A stretch of DNA of 64,000 bases from Calendula officinalis. Its lineage: Eukaryota > Streptophyta > Magnoliopsida > Asterales > Asteraceae. The stretch's first letter is position 1, and the number at the start of each line of letters is the position of its first letter. Positions 1 through 11,050 of the stretch are shown piece by piece. Under the pieces are notes generated by a model that did no database searches, was not told the DNA's origin, and saw nothing but the letters and a program-made list of their open reading frames with translations. A program made the position numbers and the translations under genes. The stretch is from NCBI GenBank assembly GCA_963853835.1, contig OY970822.1, forward strand, positions 9,983,501 to 10,047,500, read 5' to 3'.

Positions 1-3000
1 CCATGGAACAACTGGTTGCAAATTTAATATCCTTTGAGACTTATGTTTGTCATCAAAATACAATTAGTAAACTGAAATGAAATTACATCGAATGATCATT
101 TAACTGCAAATTTAGAATGTACAATCATTTTTGAAACTAAATTAACTCACAGAGGTAAGATGTACCTGAAATGAACCAAAACTCACTCCCTTCTTTCGGT
201 TTGATAATAGTAGGGTTGTGTGCATCATAAATACAATTCGGGTGATTTTTGGCCCTTTCAGTCAGCCCAAACGGACCATTTGATGATATTTTTATTTATT
301 TAACCATTTGACCCATTAGAAAGTAATACAAATCCCAAATTGACTTGATCATAATTAAATGGGTCGAAATTGACACCCCTATTAGATGTGATATATAAAA
401 ACCCTAATCGGAAGTGGGCGGGAAAATGAAATGAAGAAGGCCTGAGAACATAACACGTGGCAGTTAAAAACCTTGCTTTATTATATTTATACATTAAACC
501 AAAATTGAAATAATTAATATAAAATTCAAACTTGGCATAAATAGTGATTTAAACTCGTGCAAAGATCATAGTAGACAATCATGCCTCTATCCGGGAGTAG
601 AGAGGCTGCTTCATAAAAGACCTCTGATATTGCGTAAAATAAAGATAATAATAATAATAAAAATTTAGTATACTAAATAATAGCTTTTAAATTGAAATAT
701 TATTAATATTTAATAATACCAGATAATAATAATAATAAAAATTTAGTATACTAAATAATAGCTTTTAAATTGAAATATTATTAATATTTAATAATACTAA
801 ATTAAAGTATTAGTAGTTGATGATTAAATATCAAGGGTAAATACTCAATAGTAAATTAAAACAAATACTAAATAGTAAATTTAGAAATACATATAAATAA
901 TATATTTTAAGAAATACTAAACATTAAATAGGGAAGGATCTATAGATGGTAATATTTTAACAAATGCTATACGTTTTGTGAACAAAAAACTTACAATTGT
1001 AATGCCATATTTCTCCACATGTTCAATAGCTTCGGTCTCTTTTGCTCCTGAATAACCATTTTACATTCATATATTAACTTTTTTATCAAACACATAAATT
1101 AAATTTATACAGATTTAGTGACAAATTTTTTTTTACCAAGTCTAATATTAGGGGGTTTTCCACACCAAGAACTGTTGTTTTATTATCAGGATAAACCTTT
1201 TATGTAAAATGCTAATATCCCTTTAAGAAAGTTGTATACAATCACGTGCGGCACAAACTCTATTTCTATCAAATATCTACACAGTAAAAATATAAAATTA
1301 GTAAAAAGTAAAAATCATTAAGTTATTGGTTGTCATACCAGGTTACTGAAATCGCCCAAATGATAGTTTTAATGCATAAACCTTCTAAATCAATATGGTA
1401 AAAAATATTAGGATATTATTGAAATTATATATTTTTCATAATCATATTTGACACTTTATAAGAACTTAAATTTTTTGCTCACAAGATACTTTGACATAAG
1501 TATTTTAGAAATATCATATCCTATATAAACGCAAGCATTTCCATATAATTGACAAAATTCAAAAAATGAAGTAAAATGTTATATACAAATTGATAAGATG
1601 ATTTTTCGGGTTTTCTTGATTCTTGAAGTTGATTGATATTCAAATATCATTTGGGTTGAAATGCGTTCGAGTAGAAATGGGCGGGTTGGATAATGGGTAA
1701 AGATGCATAATTTTGGGGTCCTCTTGATTCTTTAAAGTTAATTAACATTCAAGAATTATTCGTGTCAAAATGTATTCTAAGTTGAAATGGGCAAGTTGGA
1801 TAACTGGTCAAAACGCATAATTTATGATCTTCTTTACTCTTGATTCTTGAAGTTAATTGATATTTTCAAGAATTCAACTGCACATAAATTTTTAGCATCA
1901 AAATGGATGGGTCAAAATGCATTTGGGTGAAAATGATTAATCATTTTTTTTAATAATGAATTAAGAAGATTATAGAGATAATTAATAAAGTATCATAAGC
2001 TTTCTCCATTGGTATACCTGCACAAATGATGATCTCACTACTTGAGTCTTCACGTTACCAGCAACGTAATCTTCCCACCTTCGGTAATTATACACAAAAT
2101 AAAGTTTTATTGTCAGCCACCTAATCATATAACAGTTTAAAATATCAATTAGTACACTTTTAAAGCTTAATTACAGGGTGCTTCTGCATCTATTGTTAAT
2201 TATGGCTTTAGGTAAGCTAATTTAGAAGCATATACGAGTAATTATATGTATGGGTTGACCCGGAAGACTTACTTATTTTAAAAAATAATTAGCGTGTAAA
2301 ACGTGATTGCATACCCTTTTCTTAATAAAAAATCTATCATTATTAATGAATATTTTAGATTTGATTACCAGAGGATCTTAAAAACCCCATTACTTTGTTC
2401 CTGAAAGTGTGTCGCAATTTCAACAGCAACAACACGATCCTTAAAACTCATTTGAAGATCTGCCCTGCAGAATAAAGATTTCATTGGTAGAAATGTATAT
2501 AAACAAACAATATTTCTAAGTAATTTTATGTACTTGTTATCATCAATAAGTATAAGAATTCCACCTTATATTGATCGCATAACAAACCCGTAAATGTTCA
2601 CCTTTAAAATTAATCAAATCTTCAGAAGTTTAAAAAAGTCTATATTTATTATCATGCAGTGATCTATCTACACATAAAAATCATTGAAATAAATCGAATT
2701 AACGAGTCGATTAAACAGAAATAATTCCTTAAAAAAACTTCTTACGAGACGATGAAGTTGGAAAAATCAGAAATCTGTTTATTCACGAAACTTTATTTGT
2801 GAATTGAATTGATCAAACTATTATAGAATCAAGCAACAAAAGAGATGGATAAACGAAAAATAAAACATGAATCCAATTGTCAAAGTTCATTTTAACTGAT
2901 CAAAGCATGTAAAACAAAATTAGCTTTCGAGGATTATGTAGCAAATTACATAATCATCAAAAAAGATGAAATAATAACCATTAACTCCCCTGGATTTCTT

Positions 3001-3317
3001 CAAAGCAATTGAAAACCCCAGATCACATACATCAACGATCAAATAAAATGAGCATAAATCCAATACTAAATAGCAATTAAATGTAGGGTTTTGCTAACTC
3101 CTGGATTTTAGGAATTACCGCACCCTTTGAATTGATGTACAACGCCTTATGTATTAGAAAAGAATAAAAGAATCGATTCATAAACAAAAAGAATTTAGGA
3201 AACCCAATTATGTCTGCTACTTCCCGATTCATAAATAAACTGAATGTAGTAAAGAAACAATTTACATCTTGGATCTTCAACTGACATAACTGAAACATCA
3301 GAACCATCAAAATTCAT
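1..3317 (-). CDS. Unrecognised multi-exon gene, 3' end outside window
   Basis: I do not recognise this protein. Seven minus-strand segments can be joined with matching phases: 3266-3317 (starts MNFDGSDVSVMSVEDPR), 3119-3145, 2369-2459 (DLQMSFKDRVVAVEIATHF...), 2018-2078 (WEDYVAGNVKTQVVRSSFVQ), 995-1047 (EQKRPKLLNMWRNMALQ), 166-254 (AKNHPNCIYDAHNPT...EFWFISG) and 39 to beyond base 1 (VSKDIKFATSCSM). Each junction has GT donor and AG acceptor signals, and every join keeps the frame open, which is strong evidence for a real gene even without a family name. The translated part is about 130 residues, rich in charged and aromatic residues, with no obvious membrane segment or signal peptide. The 27-bp exon and the exact acceptor of the third exon (2459 rather than 2464) are the weakest points. 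The 5' leader probably includes the duplicated donor segments at 3440-3610. Introns hold tandem repeats at 643-797 and 1610-1920. Confidence 0.6.
643..797. repeat. Two-copy tandem repeat, 78-bp unit
   Basis: The AT-rich unit beginning AGATAATAATAATAATAAAA at 643 recurs at 721 with almost no change. It lies in the largest stretch between coding segments of the left-edge gene and looks like a recent local duplication. Confidence 0.85.
1610..1930. repeat. Degenerate tandem repeat, about 120-bp unit, three copies
   Basis: Three diverged units each start with a variant of TCTTGATTCTTGAAGTTGATTGATATTCAAG and continue with a segment resembling GAAATGGGCGGGTTGGATAA before the next unit. The copies start near 1613, 1720 and 1845. 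They are intronic in the left-edge gene, and no coding sense was found. Confidence 0.6.
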
Positions 3318-3439
3318 TAAAAGAAAATATTGAATAAAATGTTTAAGGATATGAGTTCCAGTGAAGTAGACGTCGGAATGCAATACAATCGAAATTCAAA
3401 GAAACACACCTCAAATTGAGAAAATTAAATCGAAATACA

Positions 3440-3610
3440 TACCGGCAGTAGTGTTGTTTCAGTCAACATCGATCTTGGGGTTAAAACGACGCGAATCCTC
3501 TGATATATCGAAATACATACCGGCATTAATGTCGTCGTTTCAGTCCTGGGTTTCTTCGATCTTGGGAATAAAACGACGCGATATATCAAAACTACATGGG
3601 TCGAAATTAA
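3440..3610 (-). promoter_or_regulatory. Duplicated 5' leader segment with two candidate splice donors
   Basis: Read on the minus strand, two copies of about 90 bp share CCCAAGATCGA, a TGAAACGACG-like core, and end in GCCGGTATGTATTTCGAT. Each copy therefore carries a candidate donor CCG|GTATGT. They lie about 130-290 bases upstream of the proposed start codon of the left-edge gene, so they are most simply alternative 5' untranslated first exons. No transcript evidence is available here. Confidence 0.45.
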
Positions 3611-3992
3611 AAGAATATGGATTCTTGAGACGCAAAAGCGAAATTTAATATATCTCCTTTTCTAATTCATGAGGGATTTCTTGATATAAAGGTCCTGACG
3701 ACCATTTTTTTTCTTCTTTCAGTTGAAACTCATGAAATCAGATCCTAGCAGTCGGATACTGTTTGGTTACCGTTGAAAATTTTCCTTAGATCACCGTTTT
3801 ACCAAAAACATCCTAATCCCAAATTGTTAATCCTTTACCCGCGGTAATCAGCGAGTGTAAAAGGAAATGGTTTCGACTCGTTAAACAATTTAATAATTTA
3901 TGCCCATGTGAACTGTAAAGGCATTCTTGATTATCTATGAAATAGAACAAAATTATTTAAAATTAGTCATATAAAAAAAGTAAATAATGATA

Positions 3993-4332
3993 CTTCCTCC
4001 GTATCACAATAAGGTGATATATTTAGAAGAACATTAAGTTTGAGGCAAAAGATTAAACTTTAAAGTAAGATTAAAATATATTAAAGTATGATTAAAATAT
4101 ATTAAAGTAGATATATATTGGATGTTGGGTCTCACTTTTCTTAAATAAAGTGATATTAATTAGTTTTAAAAGTAAAAGTAGAGGTATAAGGGTAATTTTA
4201 CTTTATTAAAGTGGATAGTTAGTGGAGGTTGTGTCACACATTTTTGCCAAATAAGGTAATTTTTGAAGTGTATCACTTATTGTGAAACACCCATATATGA
4301 AAAGTGTATCACCTATTGTGATACGGAAGAAG
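3993..4332. mobile_element. Stowaway-type MITE (Tc1/mariner)
   Basis: The ends read CTTCCTCCGTATCACAATAAGG and, inverted, CTTCTTCCGTATCACAATAGG, flanked on both sides by TA. The 340-bp size, the TA target and the CTTCCTCCGT terminal repeat fit Stowaway MITEs. It contains no ORF. Confidence 0.8.
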
Positions 4333-4718
4333 TATAAAGAATCATAAAAGACCCGAACTTGGAGGATTTTCGACCCACTCTCTAACTTGGGTCCCAGGTT
4401 AAGCGAATTGAATAGGCTTTAAAATATTGATTCTAACCCCACCAAAAGGCCAATAGATGAAGAAATTGAAAATAGTTTAGTAAAATTACCCAAACCTTTA
4501 TCTTCCTTCTCATTCCCGATTATGTAAAAGCTTGGTTTTGCATAGTAACATTTTAAAAGAGAAAAATCAAAAAAATCACCAGGAAATGTTCTTTATGGTC
4601 GATTTGTGTATGTACCATGCTAGTCAATACATATATGTGTTGTAAAAACAGTTGATTTTATTTTAATGTTGGTGAACATTAACACTTCCATACAAAATAT
4701 TAGACGTGTATTTCTTTC
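4333..4718. other. Intergenic, nothing recognised
   Basis: AT-rich sequence between a Stowaway MITE and a hAT-like MITE. I see no ORF, RNA gene or repeat structure in it. Confidence 0.5.
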
Positions 4719-4948
4719 CAGGGGCGTCTCCGAGATTTTGAAAGCACGGTGTGAAAAAACAAAAATGGACTCCTAAATACATACTGCTACATATAAAACT
4801 CATTATTACTAACATATATGTTGTATCAATTCCTTAAACAATATAATGATAGTATATAATATAAAAGATGTATATAAAAAAATTGGGCCCCTCAAAAATA
4901 TGGGTCATGTGCGGTTACAACTCCTGCACCTCCTCAAAGACATTCCTA
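4719..4948. mobile_element. Short hAT-like non-autonomous element
   Basis: A 230-bp segment begins CAGGGGCGTCTCCGAG and ends CTCAAAGACATTCCTA, an imperfect inverted repeat (10 of 16 positions). It is flanked by TTTCTTTC on both sides (711-718 of the 4.7-kb region, and 4949-4956), as expected for an 8-bp hAT target duplication. The duplication is low-complexity, so chance is possible. Confidence 0.5.
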
Positions 4949-5278
4949 TTTCTTTCTTTTTCTCCGCGTATTTTGTTCTTGCATTAGTTTGCATGAAACA
5001 CCTCATTTGTTGACATTTTGTTATTGATTAATGTTAGTATAATTTTATGTTAAAATGTGTTTGCTTACTATTATTTTGCTTACTTTAACATATTAACAAT
5101 TTATTATTCTAATTTTCTCCATATCCAATATCTTAACATCGCTAAAAACATCTATTTATAATACTACTACTTCGTATATGGTTAGTCATGTCGCAACACA
5201 CGGACATAAACATACTAATTAAAATATGGGTTTTTCTTCCAAAAAAATCACAAAAGTCATTTAATGCATTACCTAAAT

Positions 5279-7942
5279 TGTAACATCCTAAAACTGGCCT
5301 AGATGTTTTAGGTATATTTTGATATTTGAAAATATCTATTTGACCATATGTGGAATAATTTGACTAAATGTTAAATTTATTGTTTGACCTTTTGTCCTTT
5401 TGTGATATTTTAATCAAGGGATTAAAATATCTGTTTTCTGAAATGTTTAAATAAAAATGTGATTTTTATATCTTTGGATTCTCCTTTTTATATCGTCTCC
5501 GAATATACTTTCGTTTTTAAAATTGGAACCCGTTTGGTATTTTAAATAAATTAACTACGAAAGGGACTTTTGTATTGTATTTGTTAAAAATGAAAAGAAA
5601 GAGTCTAGTGGGCCCCATCCCTTGTTTGAGCAGCCATTTGAGATGGGAAACTCCATCTTTCCATGCTCACAAACCTTTCTCACTCTCTCTCTCACTACCG
5701 TCTCCCTCTCTCTCTCTCTAATCTCTCTCCCAAAACTCCATTAAAACCCCTTTTTGTGTTCTTCAAGTTCTTGAGCTCCAAGAGAGATTACTAGCTCGTT
5801 TCTTGGCCAATCTTTAATCCGAACACGTTTTTGGAAAGCTCTTGAGGTAAGCTTCAACCTATACGTGTTTAATTTCGATTCCATGATAGTTGATAAATTA
5901 GGGTTTATGTGTTCTTGAGATTTGGTTGGTGTTTATGGTGTTAAATGTTATATTAAGTGTTTATGCAAAGTTTGACATGTATTGTTGCTTGAGTACAAGT
6001 AACTTAGCACAAGGTACAACTATTTTAGCAAGGTGTACAAGTTAGGGTGTTTATGCTAGAAGTAGGTTATGTGGGTTTTGTCAACCCTTGGATTTCTTGT
6101 GGGTTGAATGCTTGGAATTATTCATTATGTTAAGAAAACATGTTTGGTAAGTTATGTATGTTAAAAACCAAGTATTGGTGGATTTTGATAAGTAAACTAG
6201 CTAGTGTTTGGCTAATTGGGTGAAAAGATGAACTAGGAATTTTAGAAGTAAAATACTTGGGTTGTTGGTTGTCATGAATTGATGAATTGTTTAATTGGTT
6301 ATGACTTGGTAGTTGTGATGAATGTGTGCTAAATGATTGAGCTTGGGTGGTGTTTGGATGGTTATTGGGAGATTTCATGAACTAGTGAAATTGGTGGTTA
6401 ATAATGATCTAGGATGGCGTTTTGATCTTGTTAAAATAACTAGTAGTTATTAATTGTTAAATGGTGTGATTATAGCAATTATAGTTGTGCTTGAAAGTGT
6501 TGAAGTAAAAATGTTGTTTTGACCCGTTTGGGCCAATGGGTAGTAAAGTGACTTAAATAACTTGGATTGTGAAAGTGTAAGTATTTTGTTAGGATTATGT
6601 GATTAGTAATGTTATTGGTAACATTTGGTGAATTGCAAGTTGTTTACATGATTGTAGTTATGGAAAGTATTATGGTTTTAATAATCCGGTTTTTGACCCG
6701 TTTGAGTGTAAGAAATGCAATATGGCTAGTTGACTTGTTGTGTAAGTGTAAATGGTCATGACATGTTCTTATGATGGTTTAAGTGTTTGGCTATTTAGTT
6801 AGTGCAAGTGTTAGTGTTAAATGTATATTTAACATTGTTTATAATTTGGTGGAATTATATACTAATTCGGTATTCCTTTGGTGTACAGGAATCGGGATCG
6901 TGACTCAGAAACATTAGACCTCTGAGTTCGACAAGTGGAAGGTTTCGGTGAGTGGATTTAACCTCCAACTTGTGTTTGGTTACAATAGGTTCGGTATATT
7001 TCATACTTGTGAAAATGCAGGAATTTGGCTGATCTGGGGAGACAGCTGCTATCTTTAAATAGCGGCGCTATCTTGGCTGGTTTGCAAACAGAAACTCGAA
7101 ATAGCGGATGCTATCTCAAAATAGCGGCGCTATCTTAGATAGCGGCGCTATTTTGGCTGATTTTTGGGGAAAATGTATTTTTTGACATTTTTTTTGTTGA
7201 TTTATGTATGCCTAGTGTTAGGGAATACCATACATGATTAGGTGCACAATGTGAAGAGACTTTGCTTGATTGCAAGCAACAACTCGGTGTGTGGTTATCC
7301 GAGGCTCGGTTTGACGTGGTGACCGAGGTTTGAGAAGTCAGTGCGCTGAGCAAGGGGTGTCGACTAAAGGGTATCCGACCTTACCTGTATTTGTTGCATG
7401 GTTAAGGGAGGTTGTGGCCCGGGTGTTGGACACGAAACGCTATCGGTTACCGTGGTTTGGCCGACCATGGTTTAAGGCTCCGGCAGGACCCCGATCTTCT
7501 CGAACAAACAGTGTTGTCCCCAATCGGAGATGTTCTAGAACTTCCGTGTTTTAGTGGACGGTGATTCGTAGTTACGTGGCCTTTAGACCGTAGGGATGTC
7601 TATGCTAGCTTGTTGGGCTTTACAGAAATTGTAGATTATATTCATTCACTTAGCTTTGTGCTAATCCCTCCCTCGTTGAATCTTTTCAGGTGGTCGGTGC
7701 TTTGGACGGGATGGTTGACCAAGCTCAGTTGATATGTTTTAAAAACGAGCCATGTCGTTTAAGTGACACCGTTTAAATAATTAATGTTAGAAGTTTATTT
7801 TGGGACATTTGGTTTGTAAACCTAAACCTAAACTTATTATTATCTTTATGCTTCCGCTAAACTAACCTAGAGGATAACCTATTCGCCTTCGGGCATTTAA
7901 AAAAAAAAAAAAAAAACGCTTCCTAAATTTTGCGGTGTTACA
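5279..7942 (+). repeat. 5' LTR
   Basis: 2664 bp, bounded by TG...CA. It contains a CT-rich tract near 5680-5730, a palindrome cassette at 7059-7151 and an A-run of about 20 near its end. Its 74-codon and 82-codon ORFs recur in the 3' LTR but resemble no protein I know, so they are not called as genes. Confidence 0.92.
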
Positions 7943-7943
7943 A

Positions 7944-7962
7944 CTTGGTATCAGAGCTTCGG
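7944..7962 (+). promoter_or_regulatory. Primer binding site, initiator tRNA-Met type
   Basis: Immediately after the 5' LTR the sequence reads CTTGGTATCAGAGCTTCGG. TGGTATCAGAGC is complementary to the 3' end of initiator methionyl-tRNA, the usual primer for many plant LTR retrotransposons. Confidence 0.85.
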
Positions 7963-8137
7963 TTTGGAGATGGATACACGGGGTTGGTGTTCCATTCCCA
8001 AATCGTGGCTCAAGTTTGGTCAAGCATTCCGGACGAGCGGGATTAGAGCAACGGTGAATGAAGTTAGTTGTAGTTAGTATGTAGTTACTAACGATTTAAA
8101 CTAAGCTTTCGTGAGTTGTTGTGATTGTTATAGATAT

Positions 8138-8254
8138 GACAGGTAAAGAGAAACCGACCCCCATGGCTCTAGAAAATGTTAGCACACCAAGTAACGATGC
8201 GGGAACTACCGGAGGAGCCTATATACGCACATGGGGATATGAAGTACACTAGAG
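8138..8254 (+). pseudogene. Possible gag-start remnant (38 codons)
   Basis: About 190 bp past the primer site an ATG opens a short frame starting MTGKEKPTPMALENVSTPSN and ending at a TAG after 38 codons. The place is right for a gag start, but there is no capsid or zinc-knuckle sequence, so it is at best a truncated remnant. Confidence 0.3.
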
Positions 8255-11030
8255 GTGGTCAATTTAGGCAAGATGGAAGTTGACCTTGGGAAAAGAAAAT
8301 GGATTGTGGGTCAAGGACGGGGGCGGTCGGGGAATCTTCACCAACCGTGGACCGACAATGATAGCTCGGGTATGTTTTAATAAACTCAATACTGGTGTTT
8401 ATGTAGAATTGTTAACTGATAAGGTTGCTTAACTAAGATTTGTGAAATGTTGTGATAAACTGAACTGCTTACCTTCGGTGTGTTATGTCACTTGAATTAG
8501 AATAATTGATTGCTTGTTGATTTGAGATACATCTTATGTGTCAGGAATTTTGTAGATATAAATGAGGTATGCTTACATGTTCCTTTTATTGAAACTTGGA
8601 CTAAGTTTAGAGTGACATGATGTATGGATTAGTCTAGTTAATTAAAGTTATGAATAAATGTTATAGGAGATTGAATCCTTACTTGTTTGTCGGGACACAT
8701 ATAGTGTCTCGGTGGTTAAAATTGCTCGTTTTCATGTTGTGAAAATTGATGATATGTTGATTGTAACTGTTTGTTTGTTCCTTCACTCTAGGAGAAGCGA
8801 AGAGAATCGGTTGTATGCTGGTTTCGGTCACAACATATGTGACCATGGATCAAATTGAGTATAGTAGCAACTATTGTAAACTGTGAGAATGTGATGCTTG
8901 TAATTAAAATGAATGGAATTGTATGCGTGAATTGAATAGTCCAAGTAGGACTAGTGTTTGTTATGTGAAAAAGTTGGCACTTTTGTTGTGACTCGTCGGG
9001 TCACATATAGTGACTTGTTTAATGAGAGTCAGAAATGTTTGTGCAACGTGAATAAATTGATGTTTGTTTTTGGTTATAGACATTAATTATAACAGTTAAT
9101 CAATGTTAAATACCTAAATGACCTGAAACGCTATGATGCAAATTGTGACTTGTACCCTATGTGGAAATTGGAATCTGAAAATGACTGATGAATTGTGTGG
9201 GTAGATCTTTTGAGATGTCTGGTGATAGTAATAATTGGAGATAAAAGAGACTGTTAAATGATTTGCATTGATTATGAAATTATTTGAGAAGAGTTTGAAA
9301 ATGTGATTTATACTTAAATCTAGTGTTTAGATTTAAATGATTGTATAGAAATGATTTATGTTAATAAAAATTGATCATATCTTAAATTGATGATTTTTAA
9401 AGTGCTTAAGGCGATGATGATGTTTTATTGATTGTAATAAAAGCTGTTGAATTGAGATTTTGAGGTTTTATGTCTTAAGAGTTATGTTTCTAGATTAAAT
9501 ATCATGATAGAAGTTGTTTATGCTTAATTGCGAATTGAACTGATGAAATCACCTTACTATTTGGATGTTAAGGGGTAAGAGTTAAGTACTAGTTGAATTG
9601 TGATTGATTGACTTGAAGTCTAAGTAAGAGTTGACATGTAACTGAAAATGCTTATTAGTCATCACATGAGTTTGACATGTTAATGAACTGTGAATTGTAG
9701 GTTTGAAATAGTTATGATAAATTTCTCAATGTGGAACCGTTAAAGGTAATTAGTGTCAAGACTGGATTGGATGTTTTTTTAGTTGTTAAACTTTGATTAT
9801 GATGATAATCGTTGTTAATTGTTTAAGTTGGTTTTGTTAAAAACCTTAACATGTTTAAGTTGGTTTTGTTAAAAACCTTAACATGTATGACTAATTGGGT
9901 ATAAAAGTTGTTGCTATTTGTATTGCCATGATTGTAATGAGATATGTGGGGTAGACTTGACTTGTGAAAACTGTGACTAGTTTTGTCAAAACGTGCAACT
10001 TGACTTTATGAAATTGTGTTCCCCGTGTAATAGGGCCAATTAAGCATGGAATAATACATGATTGTTAGAAGTATTGTTAATTAAGGACTTGATAGTGTTA
10101 TGAAGAATTGCTTGATTTGGACCTAGTATGCTAAAATTGGACTAAAGTACACTTTGTGGTTCATGACTTGACCTTAAAGATCTTTATATGTTACTTGTGA
10201 GTTTATGTAATAGTTAACCTCGAAATAGAATATGTCCGAATTAAATTGTAAGTTTTGACCCGTTTGTCTATTATGTATCAAATTGGTGAAATACAACTTT
10301 TGACTTGATACTTGTTTGACATTTTTTGTAGTTCAATAAATGGATCATATGAGAGTTGTTATATGCATCTTAACATGCTTGAAATGCTAACTTATAGTCT
10401 TGAATTGATTATGGTATGTTGACCCGCTTGGGTCAAAATATGCAAAATGGAGTAAGTATGCTTAAGATTTGATTTTGACTAGTATGAGTTCAAAATTGAT
10501 GTGACTTTATGTTATGAAAGAGTATTTTTGAAAAAAAAAATTATTAATTAATTGATTAAGACTTGGAATTTTATTGGAAATTCTTAAAATTATGGGTCGT
10601 TTAACGAGTAAAACTGTGCATGATTGTAATTTTCGTTAGAATAAAGAATGAAACGAGTAGGTATTTGAGAATTGAAGTAAGTGTGCGACCTTGTGTATGG
10701 AAATGATGTTGTAACTTATGCTAGTTGATTAACTGTTATGGCATGGAAAATGCTAATTTGTTATGAATGGTAAATGCTATATGAGTAATGAGACTATTTG
10801 GAGTAAGTGTAGACTACAGAAATGAATAGATTGTTAATTGAAATGACAATGTTTTGCGGGAACATTATATGGAAAAGTTGAAATTGCTAAGTATACTATA
10901 AAATGCATGACATATTGGATGTGATTTTGTTTGAGCATGTATACGTGAAAGTGATTGGATTAGAGTTGTAGACGTATTGAGATAAATGCTTGCTAATTGG
11001 ATTTTATTGTTGGATTCCGGGGACGGAATC
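8255..11030 (+). other. Non-coding internal region of the LTR element
   Basis: The rest of the internal region is T- and G-rich with stops in every frame and no protease, reverse transcriptase, RNase H or integrase motif. A 32-bp unit (GTTTAAGTTGGTTTTGTTAA...) is tandemly duplicated at 9821-9884. Confidence 0.75.
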
Positions 11031-11031
11031 C

Positions 11032-11050
11032 TCTTTAAGGAGAGTAGAGT
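11032..11050 (+). promoter_or_regulatory. Polypurine tract
   Basis: The purine-rich sequence TTTAAGGAGAGTAGAGT lies directly before the 3' LTR, the expected site of plus-strand priming. The tract is interrupted by single pyrimidines. Confidence 0.6.

Noticed and set aside
166..258. Alternative frame of the sixth exon of the left-edge gene, reading KGPKITRIVFMMHTTLLLSN
   Set aside because: It reads well, but its phase does not join to either neighbouring exon, whereas the AKNHPNCIYD frame does.
6130..6378. 82-codon minus-strand ORF, repeated at 11900-12148
   Set aside because: Same reason: identical because the LTRs are identical; low-complexity Ser/Asn-rich translation.
7059..7151. CRISPR-like short repeats
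   Set aside because: Spacing is irregular and the units are palindromes in a eukaryotic LTR; not a CRISPR array.
7330..7554. 74-codon ORF, repeated at 13100-13324
   Set aside because: It lies in the LTR, so the second copy is just the second LTR. Composition and the lack of any motif make it a chance frame.
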